A DNA stretch of 17,398 nucleotides from JBFEUI01 sp041547565 (GCA_041547565.1 JBFEUI010000052.1:1-17398); one strand, 5' to 3'. Shown: positions 6,353 to 15,336, numbered from the stretch's first letter. The notes: generated from the letters alone by a model not told the origin. A program made the numbers and translations.

Positions 6353-9300
6353 GCTCCGGTGGTTTGCCTGTCGCACGTAGTGTATGAAATCGGCGCTTTT
6401 CAGCGGTCTGCTGTAGTAGAAACCCTGAATCAGATCGCAGTCGAGGTCACACAGGAAGGCCAACTGCACATCGTCTTCCACACCCTCGGCGATCACCCTG
6501 AGATTAAAGCTGTGCGCCAGCGTGATGATGGCCTCGACCAGTGTGGCATCGTCCGGATCAGTGGAGATGTCACGGATGAAACTCTTGTCGATCTTGAGGA
6601 CATCGACCGGAAACTTTTTCAGGTAGCTGAGTGATGAATAACCGGTGCCGAAGTCGTCAATGTAGAGTTTGAGCCCCATCTGGCGGCACTCCTCGAGCCA
6701 CGTCAGCGCCTTGCTGCTGTCATCGATCAGCAGACTCTCGGTGATCTCCAGGTTGAGCCGCGAGGCGGGCAGTTGTGTCTCCTCCAGCACGCTTTGCAGT
6801 GTTGCCCTGGACAGGCCGAGCTTGAGCTGTTGGCTTGAAATATTCACCGATACGGGAATCTCGCCCAGCCCGCTATCCTGCCAGCGCCGTGCCTCCCTGG
6901 CCGCGGTTCTCAGCACCCACACCCCAACCCGGTCGATCAGCCCCGACTCTTCGGCAATGGCGATAAACCGATCGGGGCCGAGGCAACCCAGGCTCGGGTG
7001 ATCCCAGCGCACCAGCGCTTCGGCAGAAACAACCTCGCCTGTGCGATGGTCGATGACAGGCTGGAATTCCAGGAACAGCTCCTCGCGCTCCAGCGCCAGA
7101 CGCATGTTGTTTTCGATCTGCATGCGATGATGCATCTGCTCGTTCATTTCCTGGGTGTAGAAACGGTAGGTGTTGCGTCCCGCATCCTTGGCACGATACA
7201 TGGCCATATCCGCATTGCGGATCATGGTGGGGGCATCCTCCGCATCGTTGGGGTAGAGCGTGATGCCGATGCTGGCACCGATGTAGACCTCATGGTCGTC
7301 GATGCAAAATACGCGGGACAGTTCCTTGATGAGCACACCTGCAATGTGGGCTGCATCCTTCTCGGAATTGATATTTTGCAAAATGACAGTGAACTCATCG
7401 CCGCCAAGGCGCGAGACGGTGTCGACCTCGCGCACTGCCTGTTTCATGCGCTGGGCCGCCTCCTTGAGCAGTTTGTCGCCAAAGCCGTGGCCCAGGCTGT
7501 CGTTGACCACCTTGAAACGATCCAGGTCGATGAACAGCAGGGCGCACAACTGTTCGTTGCGCTGGGTGTTGACAAGGGTGCGGGTCAGGCGGTCAAAAAA
7601 CAGCGTACGATTGGGAAGCCCTGTCAGTGGATCGAAGTTGGCCTGCCAGTGGATCTTCTCCTCGGCTTCCTTGCGCTTGGTGATGTCACTGAAAACGGCC
7701 ACGTACTCGGTGATATTGCCGTTGTCGTCCTTGATGCTGGCCAGTGACAGCCACTCCGGATAGATGTCGCCGTTTTTGCGCCGGTTCCAGATCTCACCCT
7801 GCCAGATCCCGCTCGTGTGCAGGCCCATCCACATCTCATCGTAGAATGACTTGTCGTGCCTGCCCGAGCTGAGAAAGCCGGGATCTTTGCCGACGACCTC
7901 TTCCGGCGTGTAGCCGGTGATGCGGGTAAAGCTGGGATTGACCGCCTTGATGCGGTTCTCCGCATTGGTCACCATGATTGCCTCGCTACTGGTGTTGAAC
8001 ACCGTGGAGGACATGCGCAGCCGCTCTTCGGCCTGCTTGCGTTCGGTGATGTCCTCCTTTATCGCAAGGTAACGTATCGGTCTGCCTTCGGCGTCGGTGA
8101 TGGATGTGATGACAGCTGTTTCCCAGAACTCATCGCCGTTTTTTCTTCTGTTGAGGAACTCGCCGTGCCACACGCGGCCGGCCCCCAGCATCTCCCACAT
8201 ATTGCGGTATTCAGCCGGGTCTTTATCACCCGATTTGAGTATGTTTGAGTTTTTGCCGCGGACCTCTTCAAGGTAGTAGCCGGTAACCTGTTCAAACTTC
8301 GGATTGACGTATTCGATACTTCCATTCAGATCGGTAATCACGATGGACACCGGGCTCTGCTCCACGGCAACGGAAAGCTCCCTGAGCTTCTCCTCCATGC
8401 GTTTATGCTGGGTGATGTCAACACGTATGCTGGCAGTGCCTCCTGTCGATGTTTTGTTGTCGCTGGCAAGGTAGTAACGGTTGTTGGCGAGCGACTCAAG
8501 AACCTCCCTGGCATGGCCGTGATGGTTATCGACCTTGTCCGAGATGTATTCGTCGGCACTCCTGTCACCGAGTGCGAACTGGCCTTTTTCGACAGCGTGC
8601 CTGATCAACTCCCGGTAGGCCGCTCCGGGCTTGAGTAATGCACCGAATGCCGGGTAGTACTGCTCGAATTTCCTGTTCCATAGCAGTAGCCGGTCCTCGC
8701 TGTCATACAGGGCAAAGGCCTCGTTGATGCTCTCGATGGCGTCGCCCAGCAGGTCGCGTGTCTGTTCGGCCTCCAGCTGCTTGTTGCTCAGGTTGCGCAT
8801 GGTGTAGGCCAGTGCCACCAGCAGCAGAAAGGCGAAGACGAACAGGTAAATGTTCGAGTAGTAGGAACGGTTGGTCTTGGCGGCAAAGAGTGCCTTGTGC
8901 TGCTGACGGATGCCGGACAGAATGTCGATTACCGGAATGTTGTTGTAGCGTATCAGCGCATGATTGGTCGCGGTTCTGAAGCGCAGGTTGGCCTCGGTAT
9001 GGCGAAGGATGTTTTGATATTCACTTGTGGTCACCTTCCCTGGCGGCATTGACTGCAGCCGTGCAACCTCCCTTTCGATCTCCGCCTTCAGCTCATCGCG
9101 CGGAAATACATTGTAGTTCTGCAAGCGGTTAAGAAGTGCCGAGAGTCGCTCGCCGGTGCCGCGATCGGTTGTTGAGAACGCAGCGACCGCACTCGGCAGA
9201 TAACGCAGGGTGTTCTTCACCGAGGCGGTCTGGGATTTTATGTGCTCCAGCAGGGAGAGTTTCATCTTGCTCAGTGCAAGGTATTTCTCATACTGCTCGT

Positions 9301-9598
9301 ATGCCTCGTCACCGACTGCAGCGGCGAAGCCCAGTTCCCTGTCTGACAATGTATTTTGCAGTTGGCGCAATTGCACGGTTGCCGCCACCAGCGTGTCAAA
9401 GTGTGCCAGGCGGAAGGAGAGCACGTGCAACAGGTCCTTATCGATGCGTGTTTCCGCCTCTATCAGCTGACTGATGATCTCATCGGTTTGATTGTGGCGT
9501 GTCACCTCCCCGGTGCGCTGCACAAACAGGTATACGGCCGATGCCGCCGTGAGCAGCAGCAAAAAGAAGGGCAACAGGTAGTGGCGTGCGTAGGTCAT
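6326..9598 (-). CDS. membrane-bound PAS-PAS-PAS-GGDEF-EAL c-di-GMP protein
   Basis: A 1090-residue sensor. A membrane helix at about 8-26 and another at 249-267 enclose a roughly 220-residue mostly helical periplasmic domain, possibly of the DAHL (double all-alpha) type. Three PAS domains follow at about 282-400, 405-525 and 530-650, the last two with typical C-terminal DIT motifs. The GGDEF motif is at 732-736, preceded by an inhibitory-site RxxD (REVD, then five residues). The EAL motif is at 860-862 (EALVRW), followed by NLEITES, DDFGTGYSSL, LKIDKSFI and VIAEGVED, so phosphodiesterase residues look intact. Both c-di-GMP synthesis and breakdown are therefore possible; which dominates cannot be told. 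The start codon overlaps the stop of the di-haem peroxidase gene as ATGA, and the 3' end runs 27 bases into cobS. Confidence 0.93.
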   Translation of the reverse strand: MTYARHYLLPFFLLLLTAASAVYLFVQRTGEVTRHNQTDEIISQLIEAETRIDKDLLHVLSFRLAHFDTLVAATVQLRQLQNTLSDRELGFAAAVGDEAYEQYEKYLALSKMKLSLLEHIKSQTASVKNTLRYLPSAVAAFSTTDRGTGERLSALLNRLQNYNVFPRDELKAEIEREVARLQSMPPGKVTTSEYQNILRHTEANLRFRTATNHALIRYNNIPVIDILSGIRQQHKALFAAKTNRSYYSNIYLFVFAFLLLVALAYTMRNLSNKQLEAEQTRDLLGDAIESINEAFALYDSEDRLLLWNRKFEQYYPAFGALLKPGAAYRELIRHAVEKGQFALGDRSADEYISDKVDNHHGHAREVLESLANNRYYLASDNKTSTGGTASIRVDITQHKRMEEKLRELSVAVEQSPVSIVITDLNGSIEYVNPKFEQVTGYYLEEVRGKNSNILKSGDKDPAEYRNMWEMLGAGRVWHGEFLNRRKNGDEFWETAVITSITDAEGRPIRYLAIKEDITERKQAEERLRMSSTVFNTSSEAIMVTNAENRIKAVNPSFTRITGYTPEEVVGKDPGFLSSGRHDKSFYDEMWMGLHTSGIWQGEIWNRRKNGDIYPEWLSLASIKDDNGNITEYVAVFSDITKRKEAEEKIHWQANFDPLTGLPNRTLFFDRLTRTLVNTQRNEQLCALLFIDLDRFKVVNDSLGHGFGDKLLKEAAQRMKQAVREVDTVSRLGGDEFTVILQNINSEKDAAHIAGVLIKELSRVFCIDDHEVYIGASIGITLYPNDAEDAPTMIRNADMAMYRAKDAGRNTYRFYTQEMNEQMHHRMQIENNMRLALEREELFLEFQPVIDHRTGEVVSAEALVRWDHPSLGCLGPDRFIAIAEESGLIDRVGVWVLRTAAREARRWQDSGLGEIPVSVNISSQQLKLGLSRATLQSVLEETQLPASRLNLEITESLLIDDSSKALTWLEECRQMGLKLYIDDFGTGYSSLSYLKKFPVDVLKIDKSFIRDISTDPDDATLVEAIITLAHSFNLRVIAEGVEDDVQLAFLCDLDCDLIQGFYYSRPLKSADFIHYVRQANHRSLQRKEQQR

Positions 9599-10605
9599 GG
9601 TTCTAAACGCCGATAACTGCCAGCCAGTGACTCGAGAAAGCTGATGATGGGCTTGATATCCTTATCGGGTATGCTGCGCCCGAGCTGATATCTGGCCATC
9701 AGCCTGATGGCCTGCGACAGGCTTTGTACGCTGCCGTCGTGAAAATAGGGGGCGGTTTGAGTGACGAGCCTCAGGCTGGGCACCTTGAAAAAATATCTGT
9801 CCGCTGCATCCCCGGTGACATTGAAGCGCCCGTAATCGGCCTTGCTGATGTTGCCCCGGTCGGCAAAATAGTCCCCCATTACCCCCAGCTGCTGGTACAT
9901 GTTGCCACCCACATTCACTCCCTGGTGGCAGGAGATGCAGCCATAGGATTTGAACAGTTCGTAGCCCTTTTTGGCCTGGTCGGAGATGGCGTTCCTGTCG
10001 CCGCGCAGGTAGCGGTCAAACGGGGCGTCCAGAGTCAACAGTGAGCGCTCGTAGGCGGCGATGGCGTCGGCGATGTTTTTCAGGGTGAGGCCGTCGGGGT
10101 AGACGGCCTCGATTTCGCTGACCAGTTGCCGGTCGCGGCGCAGCTTGCCGGCTATTTCAGACCAGTTCGATCCCATCTCAATGGGGTTGTGAATCGGGCC
10201 TGTCGCCTGTTCTTCCAGTGTCTGGGCACGGCCGTTCCAGAACTGGGCGAGGTTGAAGCGGCTGTTAAACACGGTCGGGGTGTTGAGCATGCCCTGGGCG
10301 CCATCGATACCCACGGCCACCGGTTTTGCATCGGTACCGGCGCGCTCCAGCAGGTGGCAGCTGGCGCAGCTGATGGTGTTGTCGTGGGAGAGGCGGGGAT
10401 CGTGGAAGAGTTTTTCCCCGAGCAGTACCTTGTTGCGGTCCAGCGAAGTGGGGGCGGGTATGGGGCGGATCGGTTCGTCTTTCAGGGAACTGTTCGGCGC
10501 CGTGGCTGAGCCGGGCTGTGCGGTGGATGCAGGGATGTAACTGGCCAGCAGCATAAGAACAACGGCAATGTGCTGTGCCCGTCTCCACACGGAGAGAACT
10601 GCCAT
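9595..10605 (-). CDS. periplasmic di-haem cytochrome c peroxidase / MauG-family protein
   Basis: A 336-residue protein with a Sec signal peptide (basic WRRAQH, hydrophobic core 13-25, likely cut after STA at residue 29). Two haem c sites are seen, CASCH at 80-84 and CISCH at 223-227, the number and spacing of bacterial CcpA/MauG proteins. Family segments NTPTVFNSRFNLAQFWNGRA, NPIEM and KVPSLRLVTQTAPYFHDGS are present. The classical role is reduction of hydrogen peroxide in the periplasm with electrons from cytochrome c; MauG-like relatives instead oxidise protein residues, and the two cannot be separated here. No clear -35/-10 was found in the 257 bp upstream. The stop overlaps the start of the PAS-GGDEF-EAL gene by ATGA, implying coupled expression. 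Confidence 0.92.
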   Translation of the reverse strand: MAVLSVWRRAQHIAVVLMLLASYIPASTAQPGSATAPNSSLKDEPIRPIPAPTSLDRNKVLLGEKLFHDPRLSHDNTISCASCHLLERAGTDAKPVAVGIDGAQGMLNTPTVFNSRFNLAQFWNGRAQTLEEQATGPIHNPIEMGSNWSEIAGKLRRDRQLVSEIEAVYPDGLTLKNIADAIAAYERSLLTLDAPFDRYLRGDRNAISDQAKKGYELFKSYGCISCHQGVNVGGNMYQQLGVMGDYFADRGNISKADYGRFNVTGDAADRYFFKVPSLRLVTQTAPYFHDGSVQSLSQAIRLMARYQLGRSIPDKDIKPIISFLESLAGSYRRLEP

Positions 10606-10862
10606 GGATATTTCTCTATTTCAGCAATGGTTGGTTTCGTCCCTACCTCTTTCTCTCCCTGTGATTTATGGCTGATAGAATACCACTAATCCGGCATCCA
10701 ATAAACCATGAGAATCAGTGCGTTATCGCGTTTCTGGGTGTGCCGAGCAGAATGCGGTCGCAGGGCCGAAAGTGATGCGCTGGGAAGGGATTGATCGTGT
10801 GTTCCGCAGGCCATGTTGTTATGATTTGGCCACTGATTCCTATAACCGGTTTTTGACAGTAA
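10606..10862. other. divergent intergenic region, peroxidase / pepN
   Basis: This 257 bp stretch separates the minus-strand peroxidase gene from plus-strand pepN and should hold the promoters of both. I see no convincing coding frame and no clear FNR, CRP or OxyR-like palindrome. On the peroxidase side a purine-rich run (in that gene's sense, around 10635-10660) lies in the probable leader. Confidence 0.4.
10816..10846 (+). promoter_or_regulatory. weak candidate pepN promoter
   Basis: TATAAC at 10841-10846 is a fair -10, with TTGTTA at 10816-10821 as a -35 at a long 19-base spacing. It would start transcription only about 10 bases before the pepN ATG. The spacing is poor, so this is tentative. 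Confidence 0.25.
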
Positions 10863-13502
10863 ATGGAAAATAGCGAAACACCCGAACCAATCTATTTGAA
10901 GGATTACAGCGCGCCCGATTACAGCGTCGAGACGATTGAGCTGACCTTCAGGCTTGATGAAACAGCGACTCTGGTACGGAGCCGGATGCACATCAAGGCG
11001 GCCTACCCCTATGCCGGGGGTGTCAGGCCGCTGGTGCTCGATGGCCAGGAGCTTGAGCTTGTACGGCTGAAACTGGACGGTGTGGCTATGCCGGCAGAGG
11101 CATACAGCCTTACGGCCGACAGTCTTACCATCATTGAGCCGCCGGAACAGTTTGTTATTGACATAGAGACGCGCATCAACCCCTCTGCCAATACCGCGCT
11201 GGAGGGTCTCTACATCTCGGGCGGGAACTTCTGTACCCAGTGCGAGGCGGAGGGGTTTCGCAAGATCAGTTATTTTCCCGATCGACCCGACGTGATGACC
11301 GTATTCACCACGCGTATCGAGGCCGACCGCAAAAAGTACCCGGTGCTGCTCTCCAACGGCAACCTGGTTGAAACCGGAGAACTTGAAGGCGGACGCCACT
11401 TTGCCACCTGGAATGATCCGTTTCACAAGCCGTGTTACCTGTTTGCCCTGGTTGCCGGTGATCTGGCCTGTGTTGAGGACAGCTTTACCACCGCATCGGG
11501 CAGGGAGGTGGCGCTGAAGATCTACGTGCAGCACGGCAACGAGGACAAGACCGGCCACGCCATGGCCTCACTGAAAAAGGCGATGCGCTGGGATGAGGAG
11601 GTCTATGGCCGGGAGTACGATCTGGATATCTACATGATCGTTGCGGTGGATGACTTCAACATGGGGGCAATGGAGAACAAGGGGCTGAATATATTCAATT
11701 CGCGCTATGTGCTGGCGCGTCCCGAGACCGCGACCGACACTGATTTTGTCGGCATCGAGGGGGTGATCGCCCACGAATACTTTCACAACTGGTCGGGCAA
11801 CCGGGTGACCTGCCGCGACTGGTTTCAGTTGAGCCTGAAAGAGGGCTTTACCGTATTTCGTGACCAGCAGTTTACCGCTGACATGAATTCGGCGGCGGTC
11901 AAGCGTATCGATGATGTGAGCCTGTTGCGCACCCGCCAGTTCGCCGAGGATGCCGGGCCGATGGCCCACCCGGTGCGTCCCGATTCCTATGTCGAGATCA
12001 ACAATTTCTACACCCTGACGGTGTATGAAAAGGGCGCCGAGCTGGTGCGCATGCTGCACACCCTGCTCGGCGGCGAGGGTTTTCGCAAGGGCAGTGATCT
12101 CTACTTTGAGCGGCACGACGGTCAGGCGGTGACGACCGACGATTTTGTGGCGGCGATGGAGACGGCCAATGAGATTGACCTGACTGCTTTCAAGCGCTGG
12201 TATGGCCAGGCGGGAACGCCGGTGGTGAAGGCATGCGGCAGTTACGATGCCAATGCAAAGACCTATACCCTGACGCTGCAGCAGCATACGCCGCCCACAC
12301 CGGGCCAGGCGCAGAAGCAGCCGTTGTCCATCCCGGTGAAACTGGCGCTGCTGGATAACGCGGGGCAGCCGCTCTCGCTGCTGTTGGAGGGCGAGAGCCG
12401 CGCGAGTGGCCACGAGCGGGTCGTGCTGCTCGACAAGGAAGAATGCAACTTCGTCTTCCGGCAGATAGCGCAGCAGCCGGTACCGTCACTGCTGCGCGGC
12501 TTCTCGGCACCGGTCAAGCTCGAGTACGCCTATAGTGATGATGAACTGGCCTTTCTCATGGCGCATGACGATGATTCGTTCAACCGCTGGGAAGCCGGGC
12601 AACAACTGGGCCTGCGTGTGATGCTGGGGTTGCTTGAGCGGGGTGCCGCCGAGAAACTGGATGAGGGCCTGACTATGGCCTTCGGTAAAACGCTGGCCGA
12701 TGAAAAACTCGATATGGCGCTGCGTGCCGAGGCGCTGTCACTGCCGCCGGAGGAGTACCTGGCCGAGTTCATGGCCGTCGTGAGGCCGGAGTCTGCCCAC
12801 CGTGTACGACAATACCTGCGAGGTGCCCTGGCGCGAGCCCACCGTGAGACACTGTTGGCGACCTACAGACGCCTCAACAGCGGGGAGGCCTATCGCATCG
12901 ATGCCGAGGCGATGGGACGGCGCCGGTTAAAAAATCTCTGCCTTGCCTATCTGATGGAACTGGGTGATGCGGAGATTGAGCAGTTGTGTCTGGCGCAGTA
13001 CCGGGACGCAGACAACATGACCGATGTAATGGCGGCGCTGGTGGCGTTGGTCCACACGGGAAGTGCCGCTGCCGGGGATGCCGTGGAAGCGTTTTACCGG
13101 CGCTGGCGTTCCGATCAGCTGGTGCTGGACAAGTGGTTTGCGCTGCAGGCCACCTCCCCCCAGCCGCAGACGCTGCTGCGGGTGCAGGCGCTGATGCAAC
13201 ACCCGGATTTCACCCTGAAGAACCCCAACCGGGTGCGCTCGCTTATTGGTGCATTCTGTATCCGCAATCCGGTCAATTTCCATCAGGCCGATGGTGCCGG
13301 TTACCGTTTTCTTGCCGAACAGGTGATCGAACTCAACGCACTCAACCCGCAGATCGCCTCGCGTTTGCTTGAGCCGCTCACCCACTGGCAGCGCTATGAT
13401 GAGAGCCACAGGGCGCTGATGAAAACCGAGCTGGAGCGAATCATGGCGCAACCGGCACTGTCGCGTGATGTCTATGAGGTGGCGAGCAAGAGTCTCGGTT
13501 AG
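10863..13502 (+). CDS. pepN: aminopeptidase N (M1 zinc metallopeptidase)
   Basis: An 879-residue protein, close to the 870 of E. coli PepN and alike from the start (YLKDYSAPDYSVETIELTFRL). The exopeptidase motif GAMEN is at 268-272. The zinc site is HEYFH with His304, His308 and Glu327, and Glu305 as catalytic base; each is seven residues on from the E. coli numbering. It removes N-terminal residues from peptides in the cytoplasm and has no signal peptide. An in-frame TAA directly precedes the ATG at 10863, so this is the earliest possible ATG start, although no good Shine-Dalgarno is present. The stop overlaps the end of the convergent diguanylate cyclase gene by 4 bases. Confidence 0.97.
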   Translation: MENSETPEPIYLKDYSAPDYSVETIELTFRLDETATLVRSRMHIKAAYPYAGGVRPLVLDGQELELVRLKLDGVAMPAEAYSLTADSLTIIEPPEQFVIDIETRINPSANTALEGLYISGGNFCTQCEAEGFRKISYFPDRPDVMTVFTTRIEADRKKYPVLLSNGNLVETGELEGGRHFATWNDPFHKPCYLFALVAGDLACVEDSFTTASGREVALKIYVQHGNEDKTGHAMASLKKAMRWDEEVYGREYDLDIYMIVAVDDFNMGAMENKGLNIFNSRYVLARPETATDTDFVGIEGVIAHEYFHNWSGNRVTCRDWFQLSLKEGFTVFRDQQFTADMNSAAVKRIDDVSLLRTRQFAEDAGPMAHPVRPDSYVEINNFYTLTVYEKGAELVRMLHTLLGGEGFRKGSDLYFERHDGQAVTTDDFVAAMETANEIDLTAFKRWYGQAGTPVVKACGSYDANAKTYTLTLQQHTPPTPGQAQKQPLSIPVKLALLDNAGQPLSLLLEGESRASGHERVVLLDKEECNFVFRQIAQQPVPSLLRGFSAPVKLEYAYSDDELAFLMAHDDDSFNRWEAGQQLGLRVMLGLLERGAAEKLDEGLTMAFGKTLADEKLDMALRAEALSLPPEEYLAEFMAVVRPESAHRVRQYLRGALARAHRETLLATYRRLNSGEAYRIDAEAMGRRRLKNLCLAYLMELGDAEIEQLCLAQYRDADNMTDVMAALVALVHTGSAAAGDAVEAFYRRWRSDQLVLDKWFALQATSPQPQTLLRVQALMQHPDFTLKNPNRVRSLIGAFCIRNPVNFHQADGAGYRFLAEQVIELNALNPQIASRLLEPLTHWQRYDESHRALMKTELERIMAQPALSRDVYEVASKSLG

Positions 13503-13506
13503 AGAC
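13492..13506. other. small perfect stem-loop across two convergent stop codons
   Basis: GTCTC (13492-13496) and GAGAC (13502-13506) pair around GGTTA, which contains the stop region of both pepN and the opposite-strand cyclase. The 5-bp stem has no T-run on either side, so it is at best a weak bidirectional end signal. Confidence 0.25.
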
Positions 13507-14806
13507 CTTCAGGGGCAATGTCCGAGAGGAAATACCGGAACTGGTTTTTGCCGTTTCGTTTGGCCTGGTACATGGCGATATCGGCACGCTTGAGCAGCGT
13601 ATCGCAGTCATCGCCGTCGGCCGGGAACAGGCTGATGCCAATGCTGGTGGTGACATGCAGCGTATGACCTTCCACCTCAAAGGGCTGGTCGATCTCCTCG
13701 AGGATCTTCCCGGCCACGCCGGCCACGCCGTTTTTGCCGCTAAAGCTGGTCAGTAGCAGGATAAATTCATCCCCCCCGAACCGTGATACGGTGTCCGACT
13801 CGCGCGTGTGGCTGAGCAGACGTTTGGCCACCTGTTGCAGCAGTGCATCACCGATGCTGTGACCTACACTGTCATTGACCTCTTTAAAACCATCCAGATC
13901 CATGAACAGTACAGCCACCTCGCTGCCGTCACGCCGTGCCTTGGCCAGTGCCTGTTTCAGGCGGTCCTGGAACAGCACGCGATTGGGCAGGTCGGTGAGT
14001 TGATCGTAATGGGCGAGGTATTGGATGCGTTCGATGCTCTCTTTTTCCGAGGTGATATCGGAGAAGATGCCGATATAGTGGGTCTTGTCGCCCTCGTTGT
14101 TGGTGATTGAGCTGATCGACAGCCACTCCAGGTACTCCTTGCCGTCTTTGCGACGATTCCAGATCTCACCCGACCATGTGCCCTCGCTTTCGATGCATTG
14201 CCACATCTTGCGGTAGAACTCGTCATCGTGCCGACCGGAGTAGAGTATGTTGGGACTCTTGCCGATAATCTCGTCAGCACCGAAGCCCGTGACATTTTCA
14301 AAGGCACGGTTGACGCTGATAATTGTTCCCGAGGTGTCGGTGATGATGACTCCCTCGCGTGCATTTTCAAATATGGCGCCGAGGACCTTGGCATTGAGTG
14401 CCCGGTCGCCCTGCATCTCGTCGCGCAAATCGTCTGTAGCCTCACGTAGCTGCAGTGCAAGTTGTGCCAACTGGTCGTATTCGCGTGTGGTGATGGGTTC
14501 CTCTTCCAGTGATTTGGAGAGTATCTTGCTGGCCACGCTGTGCATCATTTCGTGCACATCACCGATACGTATGAAGTGGCTGTTGCTGTTCAGGACGGGA
14601 TTGTCCACGCCATAATACCAGCGGCCGAAACGGCAGTGACGGTGTGGGGTCTTTGCCAGATCGTCGGGGTCCGGCTGGCTATGGCAGATGAGTGTGCGGT
14701 TTAGCCGTGCCAGCCATTCGGCATGCCTCTCACATGCCGCCCCAAGCTCTTGCTGGTACTGCTCAAGTTCACTTGCCGTCAACTGTTGTAACAGTCGCCT
14801 TTCCAT
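13499..14806 (-). CDS. CZB-PAS-GGDEF diguanylate cyclase (DgcZ-like zinc-sensing N-terminus)
   Basis: A 435-residue soluble protein. The N-terminal 100 residues form a CZB (chemoreceptor zinc-binding) domain with His28, Cys58, His85 and His89. The spacings of 30, 27 and 4 equal those of the zinc ligands His22, Cys52, His79 and His83 of E. coli DgcZ, and the CRFGRWYYG motif is present. A PAS domain follows at about 140-260 (ending IFSDITSEKE), then a GGDEF domain with GGDEF at 344-348 and an RxxD inhibitory site (RESD) five residues upstream. It should make c-di-GMP from two GTP, inhibited by zinc through the CZB domain and tuned by the PAS. Unlike DgcZ it has a PAS inserted between the two. 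It has its own upstream gap of 95 bases and overlaps pepN by 4 bases. Confidence 0.93.
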   Translation of the reverse strand: MERRLLQQLTASELEQYQQELGAACERHAEWLARLNRTLICHSQPDPDDLAKTPHRHCRFGRWYYGVDNPVLNSNSHFIRIGDVHEMMHSVASKILSKSLEEEPITTREYDQLAQLALQLREATDDLRDEMQGDRALNAKVLGAIFENAREGVIITDTSGTIISVNRAFENVTGFGADEIIGKSPNILYSGRHDDEFYRKMWQCIESEGTWSGEIWNRRKDGKEYLEWLSISSITNNEGDKTHYIGIFSDITSEKESIERIQYLAHYDQLTDLPNRVLFQDRLKQALAKARRDGSEVAVLFMDLDGFKEVNDSVGHSIGDALLQQVAKRLLSHTRESDTVSRFGGDEFILLLTSFSGKNGVAGVAGKILEEIDQPFEVEGHTLHVTTSIGISLFPADGDDCDTLLKRADIAMYQAKRNGKNQFRYFLSDIAPEGL

Positions 14807-14835
14807 ACACTAACCCCGCTTTGACTCTGTCTGAA

Positions 14836-14865
14836 AATATAGACCAGATGGCGCCTGTCTGTTGA
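14836..14865 (-). promoter_or_regulatory. candidate sigma70-type promoter for the CZB-PAS-GGDEF gene
   Basis: On the minus strand, TCAACA (14865-14860) and TATATT (14841-14836) are 18 bases apart, and the -10 ends 29 bases before the ATG at 14806. The -10 is good and the -35 matches 4 of 6. It lies in the only gap between ycgN and this gene. Confidence 0.35.
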
Positions 14866-14901
14866 AAAAGCAATCGAAAGTAACCTTGGAAAACAACGGT
14901 G

Positions 14902-15330
14902 TTAATCTATGATGTACTCTTCCAGTTCGTCATCATCGATGCCCGCTTCGCTGATGGCGAAGTGGCGTACCGAAATGCCGGCCTCGTGTACCGAGTCGGG
15001 TGTACCGCTGACAAGTGGATGCCACTCGGGAAGGGGGCGGTTTTCGGCGCGCAGACGGTAGGCGCAGCTCGATGGCATCCAGTCAAGTTGCCGCACATTT
15101 TCCGCTGTCACCTGCACGCAGCTGGGCACCAGTTCGGCGCGTCTGGCGTATTCGGTGCAGCGGCATGTTTCCAGGTCGAGATACCTGCAGACCACGCAGG
15201 TGGTAAAGCGCTCGCCGGTCTCCTCATCTTCCAGCTTGATCAGGCAGCAGCGGGCACAGCCGTCACACAGCTGCTCCCACTGTTCGCTGTTGAGTGACTC
15301 GAGCGGTTGTTCCCAGAATGGTTTATCCAT
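14902..15330 (-). CDS. ycgN: YcgN family (UPF0260) cysteine-cluster protein
   Basis: A 142-residue protein similar to E. coli YcgN along its length (PFWEQPLESLNSEQWEQLCDGCARCC, SSCAYRLRAENRPLPEWHPL, ISVRHFAI). Cysteines at 22, 25, 28, 29, 45, 48, 56, 58, 71 and 89 form a cluster likely to bind a metal or Fe-S centre. The biochemical role is not known. There is no signal peptide or membrane segment. It begins 6 bases after the stop of the upstream 87-residue gene, so they are almost certainly co-transcribed. Downstream lies the CZB-PAS-GGDEF gene on the same strand. Confidence 0.93.
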   Translation of the reverse strand: MDKPFWEQPLESLNSEQWEQLCDGCARCCLIKLEDEETGERFTTCVVCRYLDLETCRCTEYARRAELVPSCVQVTAENVRQLDWMPSSCAYRLRAENRPLPEWHPLVSGTPDSVHEAGISVRHFAISEAGIDDDELEEYIID

Positions 15331-15336
15331 GAAGGC

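Noticed and set aside
10686..11558. 290-codon minus-strand open frame over the start of pepN
   Set aside because: It covers the well-conserved PepN N-terminus and shows no domain of its own.
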